NCBI GenBank assembly: GCA_011388275.1
Contig: DSAB01000092.1
Location: 1-60,070, forward strand
Length of the DNA stretch: 60,070 bases
Source of the DNA: a bacterium
GTDB lineage: Bacteria; Zhuqueibacterota; QNDG01; DSAB01
Direction of reading: 5' to 3'
The position numbers and the translations under genes were made by a program. Of the stretch, positions 37,300 to 44,723 are shown piece after piece. How positions within the stretch are numbered: the first letter of the stretch is position 1; every line of letters starts with the position of its first letter. The notes under the pieces are model-generated. The model searched no databases and was not told the DNA's origin. It worked only from the letters and a program-made list of their open reading frames with translations.

Positions 37300-39096
37300 T
37301 CAAATTTCAACATCTTTTTTCCAGGCTTCAAGTATCAGAGTCCGAAGCGCTGCCAGCTGATTTTTCAATTCCATCCACTCCCGCGCCAATTCCTGTGTAT
37401 CCAGATGTTGCTTCTCATGGCTTTGAATCTGACTCTTTATGTGATCCATCTGTTTCCGGATCGAATGTTCCCGAATACAGGCCATGCAATCGATGCCATA
37501 CTGCAGCCGGTCCAGATCATCTGCCAGCGGCTCCGTTAACAAGTTCGAGATCAAACGCGCCACGGACCCATCGGATGCTCCATCGGGAAGTTCCTTCGCG
37601 TCTGGAATGCGGCCCTTCAAATAACCCTGATACAGCCGGTCAGCTATCTGTCGACTCACCTTATGGGTAAAATCATGCGGCTTTATATATTTAAATATCG
37701 GCAAAGCCCATTGCGAACCGCCTTCCAGAAGCAATCTCAGTAAACCCATCTCCGCTTTTTCGACCAGTGACGGTTCCGATTCGCCGGGCGGTGTCTGTTC
37801 GAAAGTCTGGCGGTGCTCTGATTTCATCGAATCCGCCAGAATCGCCTCGTCGATTCCGATCTTTTCGCCCAAATCCTTGATCATGAGCGCCCGTTCCACC
37901 GGATCTTTGATTTTCGATATGGTTTCCAGCAGAATACGGGCTGCCGCGGCCCGTTGAGACGGTGTCTGCATCTTCTTTGCACTTTGCAAACGATGAAGCC
38001 TGAATTCGATGAATGTCCGCGTGCTTTTCAGGAGATCTTTCATGGCTTCGGCGCCCCGATCGCGCAGAAAACTGTCCGGATCCGATCCACGCGGCAAAGA
38101 AGCGATCTCGACATGCAGGCCCTCGGCCAGGAGGACATCAATCCCGCGCAGAGCCGCCTGAAAACCGGCTGAATCACCGTCGTAAACCAATACGACCTGA
38201 TCCGTATACCGTCGGACGAGCCGGGCCTGTTCTTCGGTCAAGGCGGTTCCCGAAGAAGCCACAGCAAAATCAAAACCGCATTGATGAAAACGCATGACGT
38301 CGGTATATCCTTCAACCAGGAGCAATTTTTCTTCCCGGCGTATACCCTGCCGACAGACAAAAAGTCCGTACAGTAAACGGCTTTTCTGGTAAACAGGTGT
38401 TTCAGCCGTATTGATATATTTTGGCTTTGAAGGATCTTCGATCAGAATTCTTGCACCGAAGCCCACAATTCGTCCTGATATGTTCATAACCGGAAACATC
38501 AGCCGCCCTCGAAAGCGGTCAAAGTATCCCCGGCCGTCTTTTCGCCGTGAAATCAGCCCGGCCTTTTCCAGTATGGACGTTGAAAACCCTTCCTTTTCGG
38601 CTCGTTTCAACAGTCCATCCCAGATTTCCGGAGCAAATCCCAGCATGAACGTATCGATCGTTTCGGCCTTGAATCCCCGGCCGGTCAGATAGTCAAGGGC
38701 CGGTTTTCCCGCCTGTTTTTTTAACAGCACCTGCCGGAAATATTGCGCGGCAAATTGATTGGCCTGATAGAGATTTTCGACGTCGCTGGCCCTTTCGTCA
38801 GAAAATATCGGCAGTGAAATCCCGGCTTTCTCCGCCAGGGTTTTTACCGCCTCCGGAAAGTTGATCTTTTCTGTCTCCATTAAAAACGTGAAAACATTGC
38901 CGCCGGCTCCGCATCCGAAACAATGATAGAATCCGCGCACCGGATCAACGCTGAAACTGGGGGTTTTTTCTGTATGAAAAGGGCAGAGCCCCATGAAGGT
39001 TTTCCCCTTCTTCTTCAGCGTGACGTATTGGCTGACGATCTCAACGATATCCGTCGCCTCACGAATTTCCTGGATTTTATCTTCAGGTATCTTCAT
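37300..39096 (-). CDS. dnaG: DNA primase
   Basis: 598-aa replicative primase. The N-terminal zinc-binding domain has GLCPFHTEKTPSFSV and YHCFGCGAGGNVFTFL (about 37-70). The Toprim core has LLLVEGYTDVMR and VLVYDGDSAG. The C-terminal DnaB-interacting region is helical and divergent. Length is normal. Its ATG overlaps the mutS2 stop (ATGA), so translation is coupled. In classical macromolecular-synthesis operons dnaG lies between rpsU and rpoD. Here rpsU is about 3.6 kb upstream with mutS2, cvpA and yqeY between, and no rpoD follows. Confidence 0.97.
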   Translation of the reverse strand: MKIPEDKIQEIREATDIVEIVSQYVTLKKKGKTFMGLCPFHTEKTPSFSVDPVRGFYHCFGCGAGGNVFTFLMETEKINFPEAVKTLAEKAGISLPIFSDERASDVENLYQANQFAAQYFRQVLLKKQAGKPALDYLTGRGFKAETIDTFMLGFAPEIWDGLLKRAEKEGFSTSILEKAGLISRRKDGRGYFDRFRGRLMFPVMNISGRIVGFGARILIEDPSKPKYINTAETPVYQKSRLLYGLFVCRQGIRREEKLLLVEGYTDVMRFHQCGFDFAVASSGTALTEEQARLVRRYTDQVVLVYDGDSAGFQAALRGIDVLLAEGLHVEIASLPRGSDPDSFLRDRGAEAMKDLLKSTRTFIEFRLHRLQSAKKMQTPSQRAAAARILLETISKIKDPVERALMIKDLGEKIGIDEAILADSMKSEHRQTFEQTPPGESEPSLVEKAEMGLLRLLLEGGSQWALPIFKYIKPHDFTHKVSRQIADRLYQGYLKGRIPDAKELPDGASDGSVARLISNLLTEPLADDLDRLQYGIDCMACIREHSIRKQMDHIKSQIQSHEKQHLDTQELAREWMELKNQLAALRTLILEAWKKDVEI

Positions 39097-41462
39097 CTCA
39101 ATTCAATAACCGTCACACCCGTGTCGCCTTCATTCCACATTCCCAGCCGCTGATGTTTGACAAGAGGATGCTGTTTTAAAAACTCGCCAATGGCCTGTCT
39201 CAACATTCCGGTCCCCTTCCCATGAATGATGCGAACGAACTTGAACCCCGTCATTCGAGCGTCCGCCAAATAGCTGTCCACAAGCGGCAAGGCCTCATCA
39301 ACCCGCATCCCGCGCACACTGATCTCATCCCGTACCTCTCTGGATATTTGAATATGGGCCGCTCCGCTGACCTTTGCAATCTTTTTCGGAGGTTTTTCCG
39401 GTTTGAGTTCAGACCGATGCAGCTTCATCTTTGCATGATCCCATTGAACCATGACGCGTCCTTCACGATCCGGCCCTGAAACCACTTGCCCTGTACCGGG
39501 ATGTCCCTGCCAGGTGACCCATTCACCTTCATGAACTTCACGCTTTTTCTCCGGTTTCGGCGGCCGCCCCATCTTGGATATTTCCTGAACCTTCTTTTTC
39601 TGCTGTTCCAGCGACGCTTTGGCCTTCTTGATGACATCGCTCCGGGCCTGGGTCTCACGGATTTCGCGCACCAGATTTTCCACGGTCACATTGGCATTCC
39701 GAAGCAGGGCTTCGGTTTCCTCGATGATTGCCTTCTGTCGGTCGGAACCCTCTATTTCGAGACGCTGTATCCGGTCTTCATACATTCTGATCAGACTCGA
39801 AAGACGGCTTTCCTTGTTTTCAGCCGCAGCGAGCAGCTCATGGGTTTGCTGCAACTCTTTCTGAAGATGGACAATCAAATCATCCATTCGGCCTCGGCCA
39901 TCACCCAGGCGCTGCCTGGCCCGATCAACCAGATCAGGGGATATCCCAAGCCTCTGGGCAATCTCAAACGCGTAAGAAGACCCCGGGACCCCAAGCTGAA
40001 ACCGATATGTGGGTTTCAGAGTTTTCTGATCAAAAATCATCGATCCGTTTTGCATGTCCGGAGATTCATGAGCGAACACCTTTAAAGAGCCCATATGCGT
40101 TGTGGCGAGAGTCAGACAGCCCCTGCCGGTCAGGGTCTGAAGAAAAACTTCGGCCAGAACCGTCCCCTCGGCCGGATCCGTTGATGAGCCGAGTTCATCC
40201 AGAAGAACCAGAGATTGTTCATCCGCCTCCTCAATGATCTGCCGAATATTTTGAATATGCGAGGAAAAAGTAGACAAATCCTGCTGAATGGACTGGCGAT
40301 CACCGATATCGGCAAAAATGCGATTGAACAGAGGAACACAAGATCCCCCTTCCACGGGAATATGAAGACCCATCCGATGCATCAGTGAAAGGAGCCCGAC
40401 CGTCTTGAGAGCCACGGTTTTTCCGCCCGCGTTGGGTCCCGTAATGATCAGTGTTTTGAAATTCTTTCCCATTTCCAGATCGAGGGGAATCACATCGCCT
40501 TCCTGACGCACGATCAAAAGCGGATGTCGTGCCTGATTGAGCCGGAGTTCTCCCGCCTCACCCGGCTCAGCCGAACAGGCCTTGAGCTCCATGGAAAATC
40601 TCGCTTTAGCCGCCAGGGCGTCCAGATCACCCGCAGCCTGACGGTTCTCATCAATATGCAATCGTTCAGTCCTGACCGCATCGGTCAGCCGGATCAGAAG
40701 CCGTTCAATCTCCTGTTTTTCGTGAATTTTCAAACGACGGATATCGTTGTTGATTTCCAGAACTTCCAGGGGTTCAATAAAGAGTGTTGCACCGCTGGAC
40801 GACTGGTCCACCACCACACCCTTCAGCCGGCCCCGATGCGGTTCCTTGACCGGGATCACGAGCCGGCCTTCGCGCAGCACCAGGGCATCTTCCTGGGTAT
40901 ATCCCGCGGCCGACAGCTGATGCAGAATCGATTCGAGCCTTTTCCGAGCCCTGAGTACAACCCGATGCAGTTCCGCGCGCAAGCGGTGAAGAGCGGGAGA
41001 AGCGCTGTCTTTGATCTCGCCATTGCCGTCCAGAATGGCATCGATGGCTTTTTCCAGATCCGGAAGAAACTTCAGCCGCCGCACCATGGGCTGAAGCAAG
41101 GCATAACGTTCGGGCCGTTCATCAAAATAGATTCTGATGCGACGAATCAGCTGTAAAAATCCGCGAAGAAGGATAAAATCTTCAGGATGAAGACTTCCGC
41201 CCTCCACCCGGCATCGATCCAGGAGTGGAGATAAATCCTCAAAAACGATCGATGGAAACGGATCTCCATATTCCAGAAGATCCTTCATTTCCGTGACCCT
41301 GTCCAGCTCCGAGTGCAAATTCCCGGAATCGCGATAGGGAAATAAATTGCCGATCCGTTTTCGGCCTTCCCAGGAATCGGCCAGTGCTTTTACCCGTTCA
41401 AGGATCGAATTCCACTCAAGACATTTTTGGGACACTCCGAATGCATCTTCATCACCTTTCAC
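39093..41462 (-). CDS. mutS2: Endonuclease MutS2
   Basis: 789-aa MutS-family ATPase with a C-terminal Smr domain. Walker A is IITGPNAGGKTVALKT, Walker B is LVLLDELGSSTDP, and the Smr segment is ISVRGMRVDEALPLV followed by RIIHGKGTGML. MutS2 restrains recombination and, in some bacteria, splits collided ribosomes. It lacks the mismatch-recognition domain of MutS. The GTG at 41462 is proposed because GAGGGGG lies about 10 nt upstream and it gives normal family length; it overlaps the end of cvpA by 11 nt. A GTG at 41435 is an alternative. The longer open frame to 41618 lies wholly inside cvpA. Confidence 0.93.
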   Translation of the reverse strand: MKGDEDAFGVSQKCLEWNSILERVKALADSWEGRKRIGNLFPYRDSGNLHSELDRVTEMKDLLEYGDPFPSIVFEDLSPLLDRCRVEGGSLHPEDFILLRGFLQLIRRIRIYFDERPERYALLQPMVRRLKFLPDLEKAIDAILDGNGEIKDSASPALHRLRAELHRVVLRARKRLESILHQLSAAGYTQEDALVLREGRLVIPVKEPHRGRLKGVVVDQSSSGATLFIEPLEVLEINNDIRRLKIHEKQEIERLLIRLTDAVRTERLHIDENRQAAGDLDALAAKARFSMELKACSAEPGEAGELRLNQARHPLLIVRQEGDVIPLDLEMGKNFKTLIITGPNAGGKTVALKTVGLLSLMHRMGLHIPVEGGSCVPLFNRIFADIGDRQSIQQDLSTFSSHIQNIRQIIEEADEQSLVLLDELGSSTDPAEGTVLAEVFLQTLTGRGCLTLATTHMGSLKVFAHESPDMQNGSMIFDQKTLKPTYRFQLGVPGSSYAFEIAQRLGISPDLVDRARQRLGDGRGRMDDLIVHLQKELQQTHELLAAAENKESRLSSLIRMYEDRIQRLEIEGSDRQKAIIEETEALLRNANVTVENLVREIRETQARSDVIKKAKASLEQQKKKVQEISKMGRPPKPEKKREVHEGEWVTWQGHPGTGQVVSGPDREGRVMVQWDHAKMKLHRSELKPEKPPKKIAKVSGAAHIQISREVRDEISVRGMRVDEALPLVDSYLADARMTGFKFVRIIHGKGTGMLRQAIGEFLKQHPLVKHQRLGMWNEGDTGVTVIELR

Positions 41463-42057
41463 GGTTCTTGAGCCCCCTCTGTGCGGATTCAAGTTCCTCC
41501 TTGAGAACTTGTTCTCCGAGCTCCCTGCCAGTATCATCAAGGGTTTCGCGGATTTCTTCCATGAATTCCTTTGTTCTGGGTACAACCCTCTTGACCATAT
41601 TGAACACCGCCGGGGCAACAGTTTTTACCGGACTGTAAAGCAGGGAATTTCTCTGCTCAGCGGCCAACTCTTCGGACATAGGAATCAGGGAAATCAGAAG
41701 AATCAGCAAACTGGCCACCAGCGTTCCCTTAAAAAACCCAATTATAAAACCGCCCGCCCGATCGATCCATCCCAGAAGACTCCAATGCGCCAGTTTTTTG
41801 ATAATCCCGCCGAGTATGCGAAACAGAACCACCACGCCCATCAGAATCAGGATAAAACCCAAAGTGGATGCCAGGAGGTTGGGCATGGCAATGATTCGCT
41901 GGATAAAGGAAGCCGGAACACCCATGCCACGAAGCGCCAGCACACAGCCCAGTAAAAGGCCCATTAAGGTGAATGTCTCCAGAAAAACACCTTTAAACAG
42001 TCCCTTCACGGCGAAAAAACCTATAATGACCAGTATCGTAATATCAATAGTGTTCAT
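41452..42057 (-). CDS. cvpA: CvpA-family inner membrane protein
   Basis: 201-aa membrane protein with four hydrophobic segments in the first 140 residues (IDITILVIIGFFAVKGLFKG, LGCVLALR, TLGFILILMGVVVLFRIL, AGGFIIGFFKGTLVASLLILL). An amphipathic charged tail follows. This is the CvpA/colicin V production family pattern; in several species it contributes to envelope stress tolerance. The ATG at 42057 (MNTIDITILV) is preferred over the upstream ATG at 42096, which would add a non-membrane extension. No strong ribosome binding site is seen. It overlaps the mutS2 start. Confidence 0.88.
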   Translation of the reverse strand: MNTIDITILVIIGFFAVKGLFKGVFLETFTLMGLLLGCVLALRGMGVPASFIQRIIAMPNLLASTLGFILILMGVVVLFRILGGIIKKLAHWSLLGWIDRAGGFIIGFFKGTLVASLLILLISLIPMSEELAAEQRNSLLYSPVKTVAPAVFNMVKRVVPRTKEFMEEIRETLDDTGRELGEQVLKEELESAQRGLKNRER

Positions 42058-42157
42058 TGTTTTCTCATATCTAAAAGAAACAGTTGAATGTAACACACAT
42101 TCAAATAAAAGTCAAGCCGTTGTATTCCAGCGATTTCGACGGCTGAAACATATCGAA

Positions 42158-42191
42158 TAAAAAACCCTGTACAAAACAGCGTACAGGGTTT
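42158..42191 (-). terminator. Rho-independent terminator of rpsU-yqeY
   Basis: The 11-bp stem AAACCCTGTAC (42162-42172) pairs with GTACAGGGTTT (42181-42191). On the minus strand it is followed by a U run. It separates the rpsU-yqeY unit from cvpA-mutS2-dnaG. Confidence 0.88.
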
Positions 42192-42215
42192 GGTTCAAAC
42201 CGGAAATGACAGGGG

Positions 42216-42659
42216 TCAGCTCAACAGCTTTCTGACGTGTTCCTGAATGACTCTTCCGTCAGCCCGCCCTTTCACCCGGGGCATAATATGCCCCATGACC
42301 TTTCCCATGTCGTGAAGGCCGCCGGCATCGGTTTGATCAATGGCTTCCTTCACCAACACCTGAATCTCGTCTTCGGTCAGGGTCTTCGGCAAATAACCCG
42401 AGATGATCTTCAGTTCATGAGATTCTTTCCGGGCCAAATCATCGCGTCCGCCCTTTTCGTACATCTCAATGGCTTCTTTGCGTTTCTTCGCCTCTTTGGA
42501 AAGAACACCCACGATATCGGCTTCATCCAGCTTTCCGCTCCGTTCGATGGCCGCGTTCTGAATCTGGGCGCGTATCATTCGCAATGTCTCGAGAACCTCC
42601 CGGTTCCCGGACTTCAACGCAGAATTCATGTCCTGAAGCAGCTTATCCTGGAGCCCCAT
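42216..42659 (-). CDS. yqeY: GatB/YqeY-domain protein
   Basis: 147-aa protein of the YqeY family. It starts MGLQDKLLQDMNSALKSGN, continues with ETLRMIRAQIQNAAIER, and its C-terminal DMGKVMGHIMPRVKGRADG matches the tail domain shared with GatB/GatE. It probably binds tRNA, but the cellular role is unclear. It lies 32 nt after rpsU, and rpsU-yqeY is a conserved pair in many bacteria. A strong terminator follows. Confidence 0.93.
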   Translation of the reverse strand: MGLQDKLLQDMNSALKSGNREVLETLRMIRAQIQNAAIERSGKLDEADIVGVLSKEAKKRKEAIEMYEKGGRDDLARKESHELKIISGYLPKTLTEDEIQVLVKEAIDQTDAGGLHDMGKVMGHIMPRVKGRADGRVIQEHVRKLLS

Positions 42660-42691
42660 ATCTCCTCGGCCGGTTATTGTACGATGGGATC

Positions 42692-42889
42692 TCAGCCCCC
42701 AAATATGGCCTGAAGTTTGCGCTGTTTACGCTTGGCAGCAGCCATTTTACGCTTCTTTTTCTCACTGGGCTTCTCATAATGCTGATGTTTCTTGATATCA
42801 GACATGAGGCCGGCTTTTTCACATTGCTTTGTGAAACGTTTGAATGCTCGTTCAAAGGGTTCATTATCGCGAACCTTTACTGCTGGCAT
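42692..42889 (-). CDS. rpsU: 30S ribosomal protein bS21
   Basis: 65-aa basic protein (MPAVKVRDNEPFERAFKRFT, then a Lys/Arg-rich tail EKKKRKMAAAKRKQRK). bS21 sits near the anti-Shine-Dalgarno region of the small subunit and helps initiation. GGAAGGAGG lies about 12 nt upstream. It is the first gene of the rpsU-yqeY unit, with a good promoter at 42935-42963. Confidence 0.96.
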   Translation of the reverse strand: MPAVKVRDNEPFERAFKRFTKQCEKAGLMSDIKKHQHYEKPSEKKKRKMAAAKRKQRKLQAIFGG

Positions 42890-42934
42890 AGATAAATCGA
42901 TACCTCCTTCCCTGTCAGTATTTTAATGTTTATT

Positions 42935-42963
42935 AATTTATTAAATTCCCTTCTGAGAATCAA
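42935..42963 (-). promoter_or_regulatory. Promoter of rpsU-yqeY
   Basis: On the minus strand TTGATT (complement of 42958-42963) and TAAATT (complement of 42935-42940) are spaced 17 bp, placing the start about 40 nt before rpsU. Confidence 0.55.
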
Positions 42964-43028
42964 GTGGTTTTTTCGTTAACCCGACACAGAACAGAATCGA
43001 ATGGATCATAAGCCGGTTGTGAATTCAA

Positions 43029-43037
43029 TGTGGATAA
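43029..43037 (-). promoter_or_regulatory. DnaA box 1 (TTATCCACA)
   Basis: Perfect match to TTATNCACA on the minus strand. It lies within TTCAATGTGGATAACATGTT, which recurs in altered form at box 2. Confidence 0.6.
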
Positions 43038-43287
43038 CATGTTAAAATCAACAGGCAGTTTATTGAAAATAACTTGTCAGGCCAGTTTGACATGCCACCT
43101 CTTGGGAGGGAAAAACCGATCTCAATTAGTAAAAATTAATAGAAACATTTCAACGTACTGACAATTATACATTTATATGGCTATAAATGTGTTTTGGAGC
43201 GGACAAAGCCAAAGCGCCGGCAAATCCTGAATAATCAGGCCCCGTAAAAGACTGCAGGCGGCTGATGCCTGAAGGCTGTTGGTTCAA

Positions 43288-43296
43288 TGTGCATAA
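43288..43296 (-). promoter_or_regulatory. DnaA box 2 (TTATGCACA)
   Basis: Perfect match to TTATNCACA on the minus strand, 259 bp from box 1 in the same orientation. The context TTCAATGTGCATAACCTGTG closely parallels box 1. Confidence 0.55.
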
Positions 43297-43308
43297 CCTG
43301 TGAACAGT

Positions 43309-43482
43309 CTATTGTTCCCGGACCCAGCCAATCAGAATCAGCCCGATCAGAATCACCATGCCATACATGATCAACAAAAACAATTCAACAGGCTTCATGA
43401 AAAAACATTCAGCCATGATACCGGCTGCGCCGATAACCATTAAGACAACTCCCCGCAGGGAATAGCGGTCAAATGACTTCAT
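43309..43482 (-). CDS. 57-residue two-helix membrane protein
   Basis: Short protein starting MKSFDRYSLRGVVLMVIGAAG, with two membrane helices (about 11-27 and 34-53), a KP turn at 30-31 and the end WVREQ. A textbook GGAGG lies 7 nt before the ATG, inside the end of the preceding gene, whose stop codon is 1 nt upstream. Translation is therefore probably coupled to the lamin-tail protein gene. The helix-hairpin shape recalls small uncharacterised inner-membrane proteins; no family is recognised. Confidence 0.7.
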   Translation of the reverse strand: MKSFDRYSLRGVVLMVIGAAGIMAECFFMKPVELFLLIMYGMVILIGLILIGWVREQ

Positions 43483-43483
43483 T

Positions 43484-44341
43484 CTACAGCCTCCCGGCCA
43501 GAACGAGTGTCACGCGTTTTTTCAGTATGGCATTTCCGGGACCGCAGGCTTCTGCATAGACCACATAGATACCGATGGCACTTGGCCTCGATTGATCATC
43601 CAGCCCGTCCCACTCAAACCGGCTGCTAGGGCCCGAGTCGGATCCGCCTGCCAGCGTTCTGACAAGCCTTCCCCGAATGCTGAATATTCGCACCCGCAGA
43701 ACGGATCGTCTCCAGGGAGAAGTCACCGTAATAAACGAACGGTCGTCCTGCCCGTCACCATCCGGGGAGAACGGATTGGGTGTGATTGTTACATTCAGGC
43801 CGGCCTCGCTGACGGGTCCGGAAATTGAATTGAGTCTTCCCGGCGTCGCTCCCATTGTATGGGTGCTGCCACCCCAGTTTTCGCTCTTCGAAAAAGATGA
43901 AAAACCGATTCTTTCGAGAGAGATTCCCCGGCCGCCGCCCCATTCTTTCTTATAGGAGACACTGTCCACGCATTCGCCCAAACCGTTCTTCAAAACCACA
44001 CAATCCGCGTCATTGTTGAGTCTGGGAAATCTGTCGATACCCAGAACAGAGATCGCCCAGGGGTATCCGTCGCAGGAATGAACCGATGGCGCCAGCACCA
44101 AATAGTCACCGGGTTTTATAACCACATCACGCGCAGAGATCAGGGCCTGTCTTCCCGTTGCATCGTTCAACGTCCAGCCCCGCAAATTCTGAACGTCTGT
44201 CCCTTCGTTGATGATCTCGACCCATTCATCCCATCCGGAGAATGGATCATACATAATTTCATTGATCCTGATCGTGCTTTCGGCATAAAACGGATTCAAC
44301 ACGACCGCACAGATCAGAATCCACCGATATCGAGTCTTCAT
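43484..44341 (-). CDS. Secreted lamin-tail (LTD) and FlgD-Ig domain protein
   Basis: 285-aa exported protein with a signal peptide (about 1-21, MKTRYRWILICAVVLNPFYA). A lamin-tail domain follows, INEIMYDPFSGWDEWVEI then LRGWTLND (about 25-150). A C-terminal FlgD-like Ig domain begins ITPNPFSPDGDGQDD and contains RVRIFSIRGRLVRTL and GIYVVYAEA (about 190-280). This architecture is common in surface proteins of FCB-group bacteria, where the C-terminal part resembles a secretion-associated module. It was not seen here as a certified T9SS sorting domain. The start at 44341 has GAGGAGGGG 4-5 nt upstream; the longer frame to 44401 adds a polar extension before the signal peptide. Confidence 0.87.
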   Translation of the reverse strand: MKTRYRWILICAVVLNPFYAESTIRINEIMYDPFSGWDEWVEIINEGTDVQNLRGWTLNDATGRQALISARDVVIKPGDYLVLAPSVHSCDGYPWAISVLGIDRFPRLNNDADCVVLKNGLGECVDSVSYKKEWGGGRGISLERIGFSSFSKSENWGGSTHTMGATPGRLNSISGPVSEAGLNVTITPNPFSPDGDGQDDRSFITVTSPWRRSVLRVRIFSIRGRLVRTLAGGSDSGPSSRFEWDGLDDQSRPSAIGIYVVYAEACGPGNAILKKRVTLVLAGRL

Positions 44342-44399
44342 CCACCCCTCCTCACTTCTGTCCATGGACTCGTTTTTCATTGTCACTCTTCCTGCCACC

Positions 44400-44427
44400 A
44401 ATATACAAATGTTTCCGCAGAATTCAA
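44400..44427 (-). promoter_or_regulatory. Promoter of the lamin-tail protein gene
   Basis: On the minus strand TTGAAT (complement of 44422-44427) and TATATT (complement of 44400-44405) are spaced 16 bp, about 50 nt upstream of the ATG at 44341. Confidence 0.5.
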
Positions 44428-44504
44428 CGGCTATTTTTGTTTAAACCAAAACCCGTAAGATGAAAAAGGTCTCATCATTGGTCGGCACTTTTTCCCCTTT
44501 TAAC

Positions 44505-44533
44505 TTGACAATGGAGCTCAAACATTGTAATTT
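44505..44533 (+). promoter_or_regulatory. Promoter of the threonine operon
   Basis: A perfect TTGACA lies at 44505-44510. Either TAATTT (44528-44533, 17-bp spacer) or TGTAAT (44526-44531, 15-bp spacer) serves as the -10. It is the only consensus -35 in the spacer upstream of 44724. Confidence 0.5.
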
Positions 44534-44723
44534 GTTTCACTGGAATCAAACCCGCTCAGGGATCTTTCCAGCACACAAGGAATTGATATTCCGGTTCTTC
44601 AATGAAAACAAATGCCAATCTTCACCGGTTTTTTCTTCCTAAACCACAGCCGTTCGTCTTTTCGAATGAATCTGTGTTTTCGAAAAAAGGGCCGCCGTGT
44701 TCAGTCAATCAAAGGAGGGACTC

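Larger units (their letters stand above)
42890..43308. other. 419-bp AT-rich spacer with two DnaA boxes
   Basis: No gene is evident. The spacer holds the rpsU promoter, two perfect DnaA boxes at 43029-43037 and 43288-43296, and AT-rich patches (42930-42947, 43120-43150, 43162-43190). The boxes lie inside a longer shared 20-nt context (43025-43044 and 43284-43303) differing at a few positions. The stretch 43195-43270 is GC-richer and could fold, but matches no RNA family I recognise. Confidence 0.6.
44342..44723. other. 382-bp divergent intergenic region
   Basis: It holds a leftward promoter for the lamin-tail gene and a rightward promoter for the threonine operon, leaving a leader of about 185 nt. 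CACAG...CTGTG with inner TTCG...CGAA (about 44645-44680) can fold into a hairpin. A 41-codon reading frame (44602-44727) ends on the operon start as ATGA, but has no ribosome binding site. No other gene is visible. Confidence 0.6.
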
